Below the pieces are notes generated by a model. That model was not told the origin of the DNA. It did no database searches and was given only the letters and a program-made list of their open reading frames with translations. Shown piece after piece: positions 35,481-47,756 of a stretch of 64,000 nucleotides of DNA (within the stretch, counting starts at the first letter, position 1; each line of letters begins with the position of its first letter). The DNA is from Patiria pectinifera. Its lineage: Eukaryota > Echinodermata > Asteroidea > Valvatida > Asterinidae. The stretch spans positions 34,182,900-34,246,899 of the forward strand of contig CM057149.1 in the NCBI GenBank assembly GCA_029964075.1, given 5' to 3'. A program made the position numbers and the translations under genes.

Positions 35481-35914
35481 CGTTTTTTGCAAAAGGCCTA
35501 AAAACTCTGATTCTGCGGTCATTTAGTATATGGAGGTCCTTAACTGGCATAAATATGCACCAATTGTACTGTCCTCTGAAGTCACGGTTGGCATCGCAAA
35601 CAATGATATAGGCTATTTGTTTTGTTTTGCTTTTTTGGCAAATTTGTTTTCTTTGAGACTTTAAATAGTTCAGTATAACAACATTATCTTGATGAAAACA
35701 CTCCAAAACGTATGCATTTCAAAACCTGACTGTATAATGAACCCCTTCTCTAAAATACGTCAATTGAGGGCGCACTGACCAGCTAGTGGGTACCGTGCGA
35801 AGAGCAGCATCCTGCTAGTATTTTTTAATAATTTCCTTATGTGCTAATAGACTGGACGGAAAGACTCAAAGAGTTCAGAGATCTCCTACTATATAGAGTG
35901 ACCAGATGTATATA

Positions 35915-36418
35915 TACAGGGTGGATAAAAAAAAAAAAACGAGATATTATTGCCAATTGGAACAGAAGTAGGGCACATGTGAATCAAAGGGAGATATCCT
36001 CTGTTAGGGTTGATTCTCCTCTTTAAAATGACACCCTGATCATGTCTTTACATTCACGGTTGACTGAGCAGTGACCAATTTTATGAAAAGGTCTATTTAG
36101 AGAATTGCGCCACTTTTCATGGTGAAATCTCTTTTTTTCCCCACCTGCCTTGACTGGCAACAATAGCCTTTCACTCTGTGACAAGTGACAGCCCCAAAAA
36201 AAAGCACAATTGAAAAGTGGCGCAATTCTCTAAATAGACGCTCTCATAAAATTGGTCACTGCTCAGTCAACCGTGAATGTAAGGACATGATCAGGGTGTC
36301 ATTTTAAAGAGGAGATTCAACCCTAACAGAGGATATCTCCCTTTGATTCACATGTGCCCTACTTCTGTTCCAATTAGCAATAATATCTCGGTTTTGTGGT
36401 TTTTTTATCCACCCTGTA
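35915..36418. mobile_element. TACAGGGTGG foldback element, family D
   Basis: TACAGGGTGGATAAAAAAA to TTTTTATCCACCCTGTA with arms of about 220 bp nearly identical as reverse complements (AGGGCACATGTGAATCAAAG; AATTGCGCCACTTTTCA). 504 bp, TA on both sides. The highly similar arms suggest it is fairly young. Confidence 0.88.
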
Positions 36419-36783
36419 TATATCAATCATAAAAGTAAGGGCCTTAGGTGTTGACCCTTGCTGAATCTTTCTCAGAGGTTGAGAAAAATTCTACAAAGGA
36501 TCAAAAGTTAGGTCCTTAGAGCTTTTGCTTGAGATGTTGGTCAGTTGTAATTCTGATAATGGGGGACCAGGTCATATGTTCTTGAAAACAAAAGGCATTG
36601 TCACATTGGATCTGACACAGAAAAGTTAAATTTTCCCCAATTTTAGGAAGCAATGAGGGAGGATTAAAATGCCAAGATACTCATTTTTTTTTTTTTGGAA
36701 GGGGGGGCAAGGGATTGAGGGTGAAAGAAGATTTGATGCTACCGGTAACAACTTTCTAAAAAAAAAATCCTTTTTTTCCTCAG

Positions 36784-36931
36784 ATTTTTCAAGGAAACAG
36801 TGATCAGAACTCAGAAAAGCGCAACGACCTGGATCGACCTTTCATTACCAGTCAAGTGCGCATAGTGCCCTATGCTTGGCATAACATCACAGCCTGTATG
36901 CGGGTTGAGTTCACTGGATGTCCCTTGGAAG
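36784..36931 (+). CDS. Exon 12: F5/8 type C domain 3, last part
   Basis: Acceptor TTCCTCAG, donor GGAAG|GTAATA; 148 nt, phase 0 in, phase 1 out. It encodes IFQGNSDQNSEKRNDLDRPF then VRIVPYAWHNITACMRVEFT and GC, closing the third discoidin domain. The intron before it (33197-36783) contains an ACAAGTC minisatellite and a TACAGGGTG foldback element. Confidence 0.92.
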
Positions 36932-38107
36932 GTAATATATGCTTTTTTTCCATTTACGATCTTTGTTCTTGTTGTTAATTGTACTTTTTTTACTTAAGGT
37001 TGATGAGGTGGAACATTACATGTATCTACATGTATTTTAATTTTCTGCTTGGCGAGAGAACCAGTGTAATCTACAGTACTTCCAGTCACTGACAAAACTA
37101 ATGATTTTTTAACCAAATGTCTCCAGATGTCAAGCAGAATTTTCTTAGCATTCTGAGCATATCCATACATACCTTCACACAAAAAAGTGCTTTTTTATGG
37201 GCTGTGGGAAATATTTTTCAATACTAAGGCAGAAGTACCGGTACACTCATGGGAATTCTGGAACATTTTCTACCATTTACAGGAGAGATCAAAAAGAAAG
37301 TGACTTGGATTAATGATTTTTTTCCCCCCTTAAAAAGCAATTAAAGTTGACACACCAACGAAGCATATATTAAACGAGCATGTTCTTCAACTCATTTGGC
37401 AAAAGGAATTACTGAAATTGATCCATGCTATGAAAAGTTATGTATATTTTACTAAAGGAATCCACTTTCCAGCCGCCCATGGAATGCACAGCTACTGGGC
37501 TGAGTGAGAACCAGATATTGCACACAGGCATTCGAATACAAAGATGATATTTTAAATTTTTTGTCACGACTGAAACAATTTTTGTCTGTTTTTCCTGTGC
37601 AAATTTTTGTTCATTCATGAAGGCAGTAAAAACGCCCTTGTTTTATTTTATTTGAACGGTAAATGATCATCGAACAGCTGAATGTTGTCATGTTTGTATT
37701 AAAATAGACATAACCTGCAAACATTGTACGCACATTACATGAAATTTTCCGTTACTAGTAAATAATATGTACTTTATCTCTATGTTATTTGTATTAAATG
37801 GTGCAAACCACATCCCCCCCATTATGTCTCTTTCTTTTTGACACACCCTTTACTTGCTCCTTGGCCCAGTTTCATATCTTTTCACCAATAACTTAAACCT
37901 TAAAGCAAACAATTCTGTGATCTACTTTGCATATTTCACGGGCAAGCAGAGAATTTTGGCTTGTGTACAGTTGTACATCCCTAGGAATTTCACATTCCAC
38001 ACTTACAAAAATGTCTCTAATGGTCATAATTTCTGTGCTGCATGTACATATTGCTGAACGTATCATCCACCATTGTTCTCTTTATTGATCCAACTTCTCC
38101 TGAACAG

Positions 38108-38300
38108 GTAAAGGTCGGATATGCACCGTCGCCAACCTCTTGCTGGACGGCTACTGCGTGGGCTCCATCAACAGCCAGAGCCCCGATGCTTGCCAGGAGA
38201 TCTTCAGTGAGGCCAGTCAGTCGCTGATCATCAACTCGGACCAGCTGCAGAGTAGACTATGGGAGAAACGCAACAACCTTCTGATTGAAAACCAACACAG
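38108..38300 (+). CDS. Exon 13: C-type lectin-like domain 1, first part
   Basis: Acceptor CTGAACAG, donor CACAG|GTAGGT; 193 nt, phase 1 in, phase 2 out. It encodes ICTVANLLLDGYCVGSINSQ, then DACQEIFSEASQSLIINSDQ and QSRLWEKRNNLL. This fits the first half of a CTLD (Cys-x-Val start, AxxxCxxxxxxLxxInsxxEq pattern). The codons for this exon are GC-rich against an AT-rich intron. Confidence 0.85.
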
Positions 38301-38599
38301 GTAGGTTTGTTGCACATGGCATCATTGTGCACTGTTTTATGAGCTGTGTATGAACTTAAATGAGCCATTTGACAGACCCTTTGCATTGTAGCCATCCCTA
38401 AGGTGTATATAAATTCCTGAGTATCAAGAGTATGGAGAATAAGCATTTGTAGATCCCTTTTGCATTCATTGTTACTGAATTATAAAATGATCTGTAGACG
38501 CAAACTGTTTTATTATTTGTCATCATTTCAGAATTAGTTGGGCTGATTCTGAAATCGGTCAGACAGAGGCAGTCAGGTGATTGGTACTTGGTTCTTGGT

Positions 38600-38883
38600 T
38601 GGTTCTTCTCCTAAATACTCCGCAGTGGAGTTTTAACAGGAGGCCAGAAACACCGGGGCAAACCCCTTCTCGTAGCGATAAGTGTTATTGGATTCTTTTA
38701 CATGCATTGCATTACACAACACACAGGACCTACGGCTTTACATCCCACCCGAAGGACGAAGCAAAAATGGTTAAGTGCCTTGCTTAAGGGCACAAGTGTC
38801 CAGACCAAAGCTGGAACCCACATTCTGCTGCCTCTGAAACACCAGAGCATGGGTCTGGTGTTCTGAACTGCTAGACCATGACT
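38600..38883 (-). mobile_element. tRNA-derived SINE, second type (reverse orientation)
   Basis: Contains TTAAGTGCCTTGCTTAAGGG and, near the right end, ACTGCTAGACCATGAC, reading on the minus strand as a tRNA-like head. The B-box region is degraded. Located in the CTLD-1 intron. Confidence 0.55.
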
Positions 38884-39476
38884 AAACATGTATAACCTCT
38901 CTTGCAAGTATCAAGTTGGTGCCACAGCCAGGGGTTGCTGTACGGCACTGAGATGTCACCATCACTGTCTATTCTCTGACGCCGGCTGTGACTGTCATTT
39001 GCCCAGTTCAATGCTTAATATTGTCGATCCAGTGCACAGGATGGTGTGCCTCAAGATCACGGTTCATTCCTTTTTCTATCAACGCTGCAGTGTAATGCAT
39101 ACATACATATATTCGTTTCAATCAGTTTTATTAAAAACAATTTCATTTGACTGACAAGGGACTTGAACCCTGCCCCTCTTGACTAATGCTCCAGTGCACC
39201 GACCACCAATTCATCATTCTGTCAGTTAGGCAGGTGTTTTACCAACTGATTTTCTTCCAGGGCAGATGTTTTGTGATTGTTTACCATGGAAAGCGTAAAC
39301 GTGATGTGAGTGTATTTGATGGGAGCACCTGGTTTGTGTTTAGTGCTCAGTCCATTTTGTCAAGTGCCCTCAAGTACCCTTCACAATAGCTGCTCAATGT
39401 CAGTGCACTGTGGGAACTTCAAAAGGTCCTGATCAAAGGTCATCTAAACTTCCCGTTCATCTCATTTTAATTGCAG

Positions 39477-40109
39477 TACTGGGTGAGCAAAACAAAAGCC
39501 TAATGGCGCCCCAATTGTGTACAGAAGATCTGCATGTAGCACTTTCCAGATCTAGGATGTGAAAGCCCAATTAATTAGCTTTCTTTTAGTTACAAGAATC
39601 ATTCAAGTACTCATGTACTTTTCAAGTTTGGAACACAAACACAGTTTTAAAATTTAATTTAATGTACATGGTATTTTAGTAAAAATGAAACCATATGTTG
39701 TAATGGAAATGATATCAGAATAATCCCATACGTCTCTGGGTTGCCAAGTAGAAGGCAGGGCAAGACTAAAAACTTGTGACATAATAAAGCATTGTTGTTT
39801 TAACATTAGAAGCAGAAGGTGTTTAAATAAAGGTTATGATAAGTGCCAACTAGTGTTCTGATATGTGAATTGTTTTTGTTTGCTGAAATATCACTACCTC
39901 TATTGTGATCCGTGGACAAAATGATAAAACTGTGTTTGTGTTTAAAAGTCCATAACTTCAAAAGTACATGAGCGATATGAATGATTCATTTACTAAAATA
40001 AGCTTAATTGGGCTTTTACATCTACATCTTGAACAGGCTACGTGCAGAACTTCTCTAAAAAATAGGGGGCGCCATTTGGGTTTCCTTTTTCTTTTGACTC
40101 ACCCGTGTA
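39477..40109. mobile_element. Degraded family A foldback element, copy 4
   Basis: TACTGGGTGAGCAAAAC at the left and TTGACTCACCCGTGTA at the right, with recognisable but mutated family A arms (GTGAAAGCCCAATTAAT, CATAACTTCAAAAGTACATG). 633 bp. The most diverged family A copy here. Confidence 0.7.
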
Positions 40110-40575
40110 TATTGCACTGCCAGTTACATTCCTCAGTTTGGCAAATGTTCCCATCAGTTGTTGTTTCGTTAATTAATTTATTACATTGTTTACCTTCAAT
40201 ATGTGCCTAAGAAAATCGACGAACTCGGTCAGAAGTTGTTTGTCTGTTGTACTTCATGTGAGCACAGATGCAATGCGTCAGAAACTTTTGCAGCAACATT
40301 GGTCTTAGTTGGCATGTTTCCAACTCGAAAAAGGACTCCTGTTTGCGCTGAGAATGACACTTCAAATCCCTGCACAACTCTGTTGTGTGGTTAAGCTCAA
40401 GCAGGCTCTCCACAGTGCTGTTTTTGTGTGCTGTGACTCTCTGTGTGACACACTTACTTTAACACTTCATATCCCTTCACCAGAAACTGACCTGCAGGAT
40501 TTAAAGGGTTTTACATATTGCTCTGAACATTGACTTCCCACTGGGAGGGTTAACCATCTCTTTTGTTTTCTTCAG

Positions 40576-40787
40576 GTATTTGATTGGGCTGACTTGGCCC
40601 CAGGGTGAGGATTCCTACCGATGGGTGGACGGCACGCCCCTGACGTACAATAACATCCGATGGCCGTTGGATAGCCACAACCAGTCTGTTGACTACTGCG
40701 TGTCCATGGATTCTGAGGACCTGTTCAACTGGAGGGAAGATGAGTGTGTGGATGATCATGTCAGAAAGGCCCAAATGTGTCAAGTTG
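40576..40787 (+). CDS. Exon 14: C-type lectin-like domain 1, second part
   Basis: Acceptor TTTCTTCAG, donor GTTG|GTGAGA; 212 nt, phase 2 in, phase 1 out. Read on from exon 13 it gives RYLIGLTWPQGEDSYRWVDG, then DYCVSMDSEDLFNWREDECV and a final Cys. This is the CTLD core (WIGL-x-W, W-x-DG-x-P, DC-x-x-M, W-x-x-x-x-C). No EPN or QPD sugar-binding tripeptide is visible and WND is replaced by WRED, so calcium-dependent sugar binding is doubtful. Confidence 0.9.
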
Positions 40788-41730
40788 GTGAGAAAGTTTG
40801 TTGATATATAAAGAATATCAAAATAAAAAAAAAAGAATATTTCCGTAACTAGTAGATCTTTTGCAGGTGCTGCCAGAAACATAATTCATTAGTAATGAAA
40901 TGCATTTCTAACTTCAACATTGCGCACACTGTAATGTGGAAGAGTATCTCTCACGTGTGAAGATAAGCGCCATCTAACATGGAGTCTTAAAGCACTGTAT
41001 ACAGCCCGTGCACAAACAGCAGATTGGGCTTTTTGATCACCTTCGAGAGCTCAGTGAACAGGACACACCACGTGCTCATACTTGTTAGTGCTTGTGTAGT
41101 GCAAAGTAGGCACAACTTCTCTTTTTTGAATGTTCATAATCCAAAGCATCTTCGCGTGAGCATCAGGCATCATCGGCAATGCATTGCAATGTCTCCCCCA
41201 GTGGTCTCCCCCAATTCCCCGGGCTTTCTTACATTAAGAGGTAGAGGTCTCTCTCAAAGACGACCATCTCTGTAGAAGAACTGCAACTGCGTATTTTACA
41301 CAATCAAGCACGCATTGCGCAGTGTTGAAAATTATCCAAACAAGCGCTTGTTGCTCGAAATGTGTTCGAAATACGACGCAGCCGATGCGCGTTATGCAAG
41401 TTGAAGCTCAAAATGCCGATGCACGCGGCTGTCTATGGGAAATGACGTCATTTGAGAGAGACCTATTTGTACACGCAGCCTGTACAACATTGGCTGGATG
41501 GATGCCTATCAGTTCAGTTCACAACCAAGCAATCGCACATACACAGGTTTAGTTACCCATATTGGGAGCAAGTCTTTGAAATATACATCTTTAATGAAGC
41601 CTTCATTGTAGAGAAGTCATTGCAGTAAAGTGCTTGCTTGGGGACACAAAATCAACTACACTTTTCTTTTCATCAGTTTCCACAAGGGAGTATTTTTGAT
41701 ATAACCAAATACTTCGATCCCGTTGCACAG

Positions 41731-41856
41731 ATATGGATGAGTGTATGTCAGTGGATCACGGCTGCTCCCATGAGTGTGTCAATGTGCCCGGCTCTTACTA
41801 CTGCATATGTCCACAAGGCTTTCGTCTCAACGAAACAGACCTGAAAACATGCTCAG
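41731..41856 (+). CDS. Exon 15: calcium-binding EGF-like domain
   Basis: Acceptor GTTGCACAG, donor CTCAG|GTAGGT; 126 nt (42 codons), phase 1-1, a single symmetric exon. It starts DMDEC, then CSHECVNVPGSYYCICPQGF, with six cysteines in EGF spacing, the D-x-D-E-C calcium-ligand start and the C-x-N-x-P-G-S-Y-x-C core. It is probably a rigid calcium-dependent spacer between CTLD-1 and CTLD-2. Confidence 0.95.
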
Positions 41857-41883
41857 GTAGGTTTTTTGTCATCCAAATCAGAC

Positions 41884-42189
41884 TAATAATAATAATAATA
41901 ATAATAATTGTGCTTACATAGCGCTTTCCATCGTATCAACAATCTCAAAGCACTTTACAATTATTACCCCGTTCATCAGGCCACGAGACCTCACGGCAGC
42001 CGATATCAGCGCTCAATCGGTCCTCAACCCTCACAGGTACCCATTTATACTCCTGGGTGGAGAGAGGCAATTGTAGTGAAGTGTCTTACCCAAGGGCACA
42101 AACACCATGTTCCTGGCAGGTTTCGAACCCAAGCACCTTCGTACATGAGTCAAACACTGTACCCACTGGACCATGGCGTTCTACTAATA
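41884..42189 (-). mobile_element. tRNA-derived SINE (reverse orientation)
   Basis: (AAT)n tail at the left, then AGCGCTTTCCATCG and CAAAGCACTTTACAAT, ending with GGTTTCGAACCCAAGC and CCACTGGACCATGGCG, the inverted B and A boxes. It starts 27 bp downstream of the EGF exon. Confidence 0.8.
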
Positions 42190-43018
42190 ATCTTTGAATT
42201 ATAAAAGTTTTCTAAAGAGGAAGAATGCAAAATTAAACAAGCGGTAAACCAAGGTTACGCCCCATAAAACCCTGTCAAACCTTGGAAAGCCTTGAGATAA
42301 ACCTCAAGTTACTGCCTTCTCCCCTAATGTTTCACTTACATTATCGCTCACGGGTGTGCTATGATTTGCCAGAATTGTAGTCAGGTTCCTCACAAGTCAC
42401 TGAGATCAATCACAAATCAGTCAAATTATAAATCAAACGTCAAATCACAAGTCAATCATAAAAAAATTTGCTTGAGTTTGGACAGATGAATTGTAAATGA
42501 CTTTATGAGGACTAGACTTAGTCCAGGTTCGATTCCAGTCCTGTGGATAGGGTTTTCAGTCCCTACCTGATTCTGAGAATTTCTGTCTGGGGTTTTCCTC
42601 CCACCTCTAAAACTTTAATTTCTTCATATACTGGTAATAGCGTCCGCCTGTGTGCAACATTATTAGGCTGCCTTTGTCCCAATGCCTAAAATTGAAAACT
42701 TGGTCCCATGGTCAATGTGACCTCTCTTGGAAAATTACTCAAGTCTGTCAAAAAATCATCAGATTTGGATGATTGATGTCTCATTTTAAAGTGGAAAGGC
42801 GTATCTTTCAAACCATACCTATTTCATCTATTTTGGTTACACATTCCATGTCTGGCATTGCATTATATTTTGTTAGCATTTTTTTTTGATACACACTGTG
42901 GAAGTTTAGGCTTGAGAGCTACAATGGCATGGGCATTTTTTTGTTATCCTTTAATTTCATTTACAGAAAGCAAATAATAAGTCTTCCAAACTTTAAAATG
43001 CACACTTTTTTCCATTAG

Positions 43019-43185
43019 ATATTTGTGAATCGCTAGTCCACGATCTATTCCCGATTCATTTTGAGGGAGAGGGCAGCAGTTGCTACAGCACGGTTTCCCT
43101 GGATGCTAACTGGACGGAGGCAGCTGCAACATGCAATGAAGCCAACAGCCATCTCCCACATGTTGAAGACGGCGTCTTCCTTTGG
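43019..43185 (+). CDS. Exon 16: C-type lectin-like domain 2, first part
   Basis: Acceptor TCCATTAG, donor TTTGG|GTGAGG; 167 nt, phase 1 in, phase 0 out. It encodes ICESLVHDLFPIHFEGEGSS then CYSTVSLDANWTEAAATCNE and ANSHLPHVED. This is a CTLD first half (SCY, W-x-x-A-x-x-x-C-x-x-x-x-x-x-L). One base of ambiguity exists at the donor; this choice keeps frame with exon 17. Confidence 0.8.
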
Positions 43186-43652
43186 GTGAGGGAATGGAGA
43201 CTCCAGGGGGCCTTCTATTCTCTTTTTAGGGGGAGGGGGAGGGAACATTGAGTTGGACATTTGAGGGGGGAAACTCTTTATAAATGTATTTGGCATTATG
43301 ATGTGTGACTATTGAGTCATGTAACCATACCCCGGCCTGTAGAGTTCATAGATTTATCAATGAGCACTGTAATTATTATAATTGGTTTATTTCATAAAAA
43401 TCATATTGCAGCAAAATGCTGAATTACATGACATTTACAGTGTTCAATAAAAAAGACAGCTAACACAAAAGATTATTTTAAAAAAACCCAAAACAGGATA
43501 TTACATTTACATTGGATAATAAGAGTTTTTAAATCGAAGATAAAACATTTAGTTATTTAAAAAATACAGTGAACAGACAAATTGATATATTAGTATATAT
43601 AAAATGGAAGGAGGATAGTATATAAAAAAAATATATACTAAATGTCACTAGT

Positions 43653-44064
43653 AAGGCCCATCTCAATAGCACTCCGCACTAATGACGTCAATTTTGCTCC
43701 GCGCCGCACGCGCGCATACCCCTGATGTCAGACAACTTTCAAACAATCATGCGCGCACATGCATGCACATTTGGCCGCATATATTCGCATAGAAACGGTG
43801 TTGCAAGTGTGCGCGTTTTCTTCACACATATCCGGGATGACTTCAGGACAAGTTGCGGGTACAATCGTTCACTTTTTCTAGAGGAAGCTCTGCATTTGTC
43901 CCGGACATGTTCCGGGAAAATTTTCATCAGCAACTGCTTGACTCACTGATAACTTCATTGCGGGAAGATTGCGGGGAAGTTGTTCAGAATCCTGTAACAT
44001 ATACCTGATACCGTGTCCGGAACCTGTCCGGAACTGGCCAAATATGAATTGAGATGGGCCCTAA
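43653..44064. mobile_element. GGCCCATCTCAAT element
   Basis: AAGGCCCATCTCAAT at the left and ATTGAGATGGGCCCTAA at the right; interior GC-rich with CpG-rich words (GCGCGCAC, CCGGAAC). 412 bp, in the CTLD-2 intron. Confidence 0.75.
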
Positions 44065-44175
44065 AGGACCCAAAATATGAAACAAAAACGAAAAGAAAAA
44101 CAAGCACTTTTCTTCTTGCTGAGAGGAATTAGTGCAACGATTATCTGATTATTCAATTTATCACTCGATAAGTTG

Positions 44176-44623
44176 GTCATTCGGTTAGGTCTTTTGGATC
44201 AAGTAACCCCAAAACACTGTGTGAAAATAATGGCCTCTCTTTTAAAGACACAAGAGCACAAGCTGTTAGTACTCTTAAGCCAGCTATCGAATACTCAATG
44301 GAATAAAATCCTTTAAAAGGTCTTGGTCATTGGTTAGATTTTTCGGACCAAGTAACCCCAAAAACACTGCGTGAAAAATAATGGCCTCCTTTTAAAGACA
44401 CAAGAGCACAAGCTGTTAGTACTCTTAAGCCAGCTATCGAATACTTAATGGAATAAAATCCTTTAAAAGGTCAGATCATTGGTTAGATTTTTCGGGTCAA
44501 GTAAACCCAAAACACTCTGTGAAAAATAATGGCCTCCCTTTTAAAGACACAAGAGCTCAAGCTGTTAGTACTCTTAAGCCAGCTATCGAATACTCAATCG
44601 AATAAAATCTTTTAAAAGGAAGT
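44176..44623. repeat. Tandem repeat, unit about 150 bp, three copies
   Basis: Starts at 44177, 44328 and 44477 with CATT(C/G)GGTTAG-like words; each carries AGACACAAGAGC(A/T)CAAGC and GCCAGCTATCGAATAC. Copies differ at a few positions only. Confidence 0.9.
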
Positions 44624-44784
44624 GGGATGACAATGGCAGACACAATTGGTGAAAATAATATCAAGACTTATGCTGAAAAAAGGAGGTGAATACTCGGTTT
44701 TCAAAATTTGTGCTGTCGACATCATTTGTTTTGAGCAATTGACCGGGTGGCTGACAAGAACTATCAAAGGTTGTGTAAAACTTT

Positions 44785-45195
44785 ATGTCAAAAGAATAAT
44801 AATAATGCATTCTTATATAGCGCATTACATCAAAAGAAAAATCTCAATGCGCTTTAAAAAAATTAATCCCATAAAAAAGTCATAATAGTAAAAATTAAAA
44901 GCTAATTAAAAATTTACGGTGGATCAGAAACATTGATTAAAACACACAGTAAGACTCATTAGAAATACATTTAAATCACAATCACTGGAATATTACTTAA
45001 AAACCTGACGGAAATAATATCTGTTTAAAATAGAAGGTGCATTTCGAATTAAATAAGGAAGTCTATTCCATACACTGGGTGCCGATACTGAGAAGGCACG
45101 CCTGCCATAATGATCTTGATTAAAACGGGGCTGAACTAAGCATGTTTCAGTGGAGGAGCGAGTGGCTATCGAACTTTCTCGAAAAGAAGGTTTTT
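44785..45195. repeat. SINE-like or non-autonomous dispersed repeat
   Basis: AATAATAATGCATTCTTATA then TAGCGCATTACATC and CAATGCGCTTTAAAAA resemble SINE tails. The remainder (TATTCCATACACTGGGTGCC, GAGAAGGCACGCCTGCC) reads like a common deuterostome interspersed repeat from memory. Boundaries are approximate. Confidence 0.45.
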
Positions 45196-45267
45196 TGGGG
45201 TTAGTTTTGTTGAACTATCTTGGGAGTGACAGGATTTTTAAAGCAATTTGCTCTTCCATTTTCTCAG

Positions 45268-45424
45268 TTAGATGCAGCACTGAACGAGTCTCTGTCGTGG
45301 GCGCTAGCTGAGGTGAATGGGTCTGTCATGGACAGCCAATGCTTGGCTGTACGTACTGATAACGATAGTACCGCGGTTGAAGACATCCCATGCTCAGATG
45401 AACTACCCTTCATCTGTCAAAGAG
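45268..45424 (+). CDS. Exon 17: C-type lectin-like domain 2, second part
   Basis: Acceptor TTCTCAG, donor AGAG|GTATGC; 157 nt, phase 0 in, phase 1 out. It reads LSWALAEVNGSVMDSQCLAV then EDIPCSDELPFICQR, the CTLD end (C-x-x-x, D-x-x-C, PFIC). The joined domain is only about 108 residues and lacks the WIGL and W-x-DG-x-P loop, so it is a short or degenerate CTLD, or a small exon in the 43186-45267 intron was missed. Confidence 0.78.
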
Positions 45425-46716
45425 GTATGCATCAGAAATTGATGAAATGATGGACATAAGTACACTCTCAGTCTTAAAAAAGCTAGGCAAATATTGTAAC
45501 TCAAATAGAAGAACAAGAAGTCGGTTAAGTCCTGTACGGTCCCAAACTGCCCTACCTGCTACTCTCAAATTGCTCCAGCACTTTTTGGTTTAATAAATTT
45601 ATCAGTGAATGAATACATTGTAATACAATGTAATTATACAAGGTTTACAAGCACCATTACCATTGTGTTCCCACATGTGTTCCCCTCAAATTGAAATGTT
45701 ACCGGATTGTCAAGCAAGCTTCATACCATTTATATACACCACCAAGTGAACGTATGTGGTGTGTCTTTCCATTTGACTCTCATGACTAGATGGTCTCGTA
45801 AGAAAAGAAGAAATAATTCACAATCCTTTTTTAAAACATGCTTAAAGTTTCCAAAAACAAAACAGTATAGTTTCCAGTGCCTCAAGAGTGTTTTAAAGTT
45901 TTTTTTAATCCTTCCCACAAAAAACCCAAACCTTTGCAAATATGCTTTGTGTCATGCTATGTTAGAAGTTGGCTGTCTTAGAAAAAAACCTTGTAGACTG
46001 GGTTCTTTGTTTCAAACCTTGTTGGATTTTGAAGCCTACAAATAACAGTATCCTTTAAAAAAAAAACACACCATTTTTTATTGTGTGCTTCCAGTTTGCA
46101 ATAACTCATGTATCAGGTCCTATTTACAAAGGCAGATTTAGCGATTTTGGGTGGCTAACAGCGGCATAGCCAACATACCATTGGGGGGAGCTGTTGGCTC
46201 GATGTTACAGTGGGAGGGGGGAGGGGTGCCAATTATCTTTCTATAGCGGGCACTATCAGACAATAGGTGGCACTCTTCTTGGCGGCACAATTAAAGATAT
46301 TCGCCCGGCATTAAAAAGAGGCACTAGTGAAAAAAAGGCCGCTCATCAAAGTGGAGTAGCAAATTTACAGGGGAGTGGGCGAATGAAGGGGGGGGGGGGA
46401 ATTGTTTTATGGGGAGCGTGTGCCCCCCCCCCCCATGTCTCCCTTGGATATGCCGCAGGTGGGTAACTACCTTCTAATCAATGTTATTATTTACATATTT
46501 CCAGGATGAAAAATCAAAAACAAATTCCCTGAAATATCGTTTACAAAATGTTTGAAATTTCCGTTTTTTGTCTTTGGTGTCAGTGTAAGTAGTGACTGCA
46601 ACATCTCAACCACCCTTTAGCATAAAAAAATCCTGGACTTCACTACCTCAACTTTGGAAAAATTCTGGACCCGCCACCAATAAAACCTCGATTCTGTAAT
46701 CCTATCCACCTTACAG

Positions 46717-46879
46717 AGTATGAGGATGTGAAATGCAACGCACTCTGGGCATCTGACACCAGCGTAGTAAAGACCACACAACCAGAGGGCTACATTCAGT
46801 CCCTCAGCTACGCCCCTTGGTATGATGCTGGCTCAACGTGTACGATAGACATCAATGGACCAGAGGTTTACAGAGTCAG
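46717..46879 (+). CDS. Exon 18: CUB domain 1, first part
   Basis: Acceptor CACCTTACAG, donor GTCAG|GTATAG; 163 nt, phase 1 in, phase 2 out. It encodes VKCNALWASDTSVVKTTQPE then GYIQSLSYAPWYDAGSTCTI and DINGPEVY, the CUB opening (G-x-I-x-S-P-x-Y-P-x-Y-x-x-x-x-x-C-x-W-x-I). The frame stays open beyond the donor, but that stretch is intronic. Confidence 0.85.
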
Positions 46880-46916
46880 GTATAGTGCAGCAGCCGATTT
46901 CAGGAAACAGTGCATA

Positions 46917-47220
46917 AGGCCAAGTAAAACACAAACAAGTTTCTTCTCCTGACTTTTTGCAAAAAAAGGAGGTGGCCCTCTTTTTTTTCTCAAGATGGTA
47001 GATTTTTCAAGGACGGATGTATTGTTCTATTTTCTCGACTCAGTCGCTGATACTTTTATGTCTTGAGGAGCTGTCACCTTTTCGACCAGATTTTGGAGTT
47101 GCCTACATAGCAACAGTTTTGCTGGAAGCAAAAAGTGTATATAGCAATGTATGATTCTAAAAAAAAAAGAGGGAAGGGGTGTTGGGCGGGGACAAGAAAC
47201 TTTTTTTTTTTACTTGGCCT
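46917..47220. mobile_element. AGGCCAAGTAAAA element
   Basis: AGGCCAAGTAAAACAC at the left and TTTTTACTTGGCCT at the right, with partial mirror of AAGTTTCTT beyond. 304 bp, starts 37 bp after the CUB-1 donor. Confidence 0.7.
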
Positions 47221-47756
47221 GATTTACAACAAAGACTTATGCAACAAAGTTGTGGCACGGTTTTACAATAAACTTGCGATCCATTTTACAAAACTTGACG
47301 CAGTATAATCACAGCTTTTACAAACCCTGTTTGTATGATTTCATATCGATCACATAGAGGTTGTCGAATTACCTCCACCTGCCACTTGGAAAACAGTTTT
47401 GGCAGACTTTCTTTGGGGTTGGGCGGCAACTCTAAAAATTCTGCACGGATAAATAACACTTTAGTTACCTCAAAAACAAAGGTGTGATTTTTTTTATCAT
47501 TCCTGATAAGTCTGATAAGTTGAGCAATGACAGGCTCTAAGACAAACACAATAAGAAATTGAAATGGTACATTTTCAGTTACTATGCCATCATTTATGTC
47601 ACCACAAATTACAAAAATGTAAGTTATGCCATAATATGTTGTGTAAATCGCGGAGTTACTCATTATGAAACTTTCATGAATGTGTCATAAACTGACATGT
47701 TACGCAACGTGAACATTTGCCCAATAAAGTATGCTGTGAGTGGAGTTCCCCACTGT

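Larger units (their letters stand above)
31465..36783. other. Introns around discoidin-3
   Basis: 31465-32849 and 33197-34759 show no repeat family I recognise apart from low-complexity patches. The open frames near 32080-32350 and 33465-33740 are AT-driven. 35226-35914 is featureless apart from the GTCT microsatellite. Confidence 0.5.
36932..43018. other. Introns around CTLD-1 and EGF
   Basis: Outside the listed exons and repeats (SINEs at 38600 and 41884, family A copy at 39477) no further exon is visible. 40788-41730 and 42190-43018 carry only short ORFs; 42395-42460 has ACAAGTC-like repeats. Confidence 0.5.
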
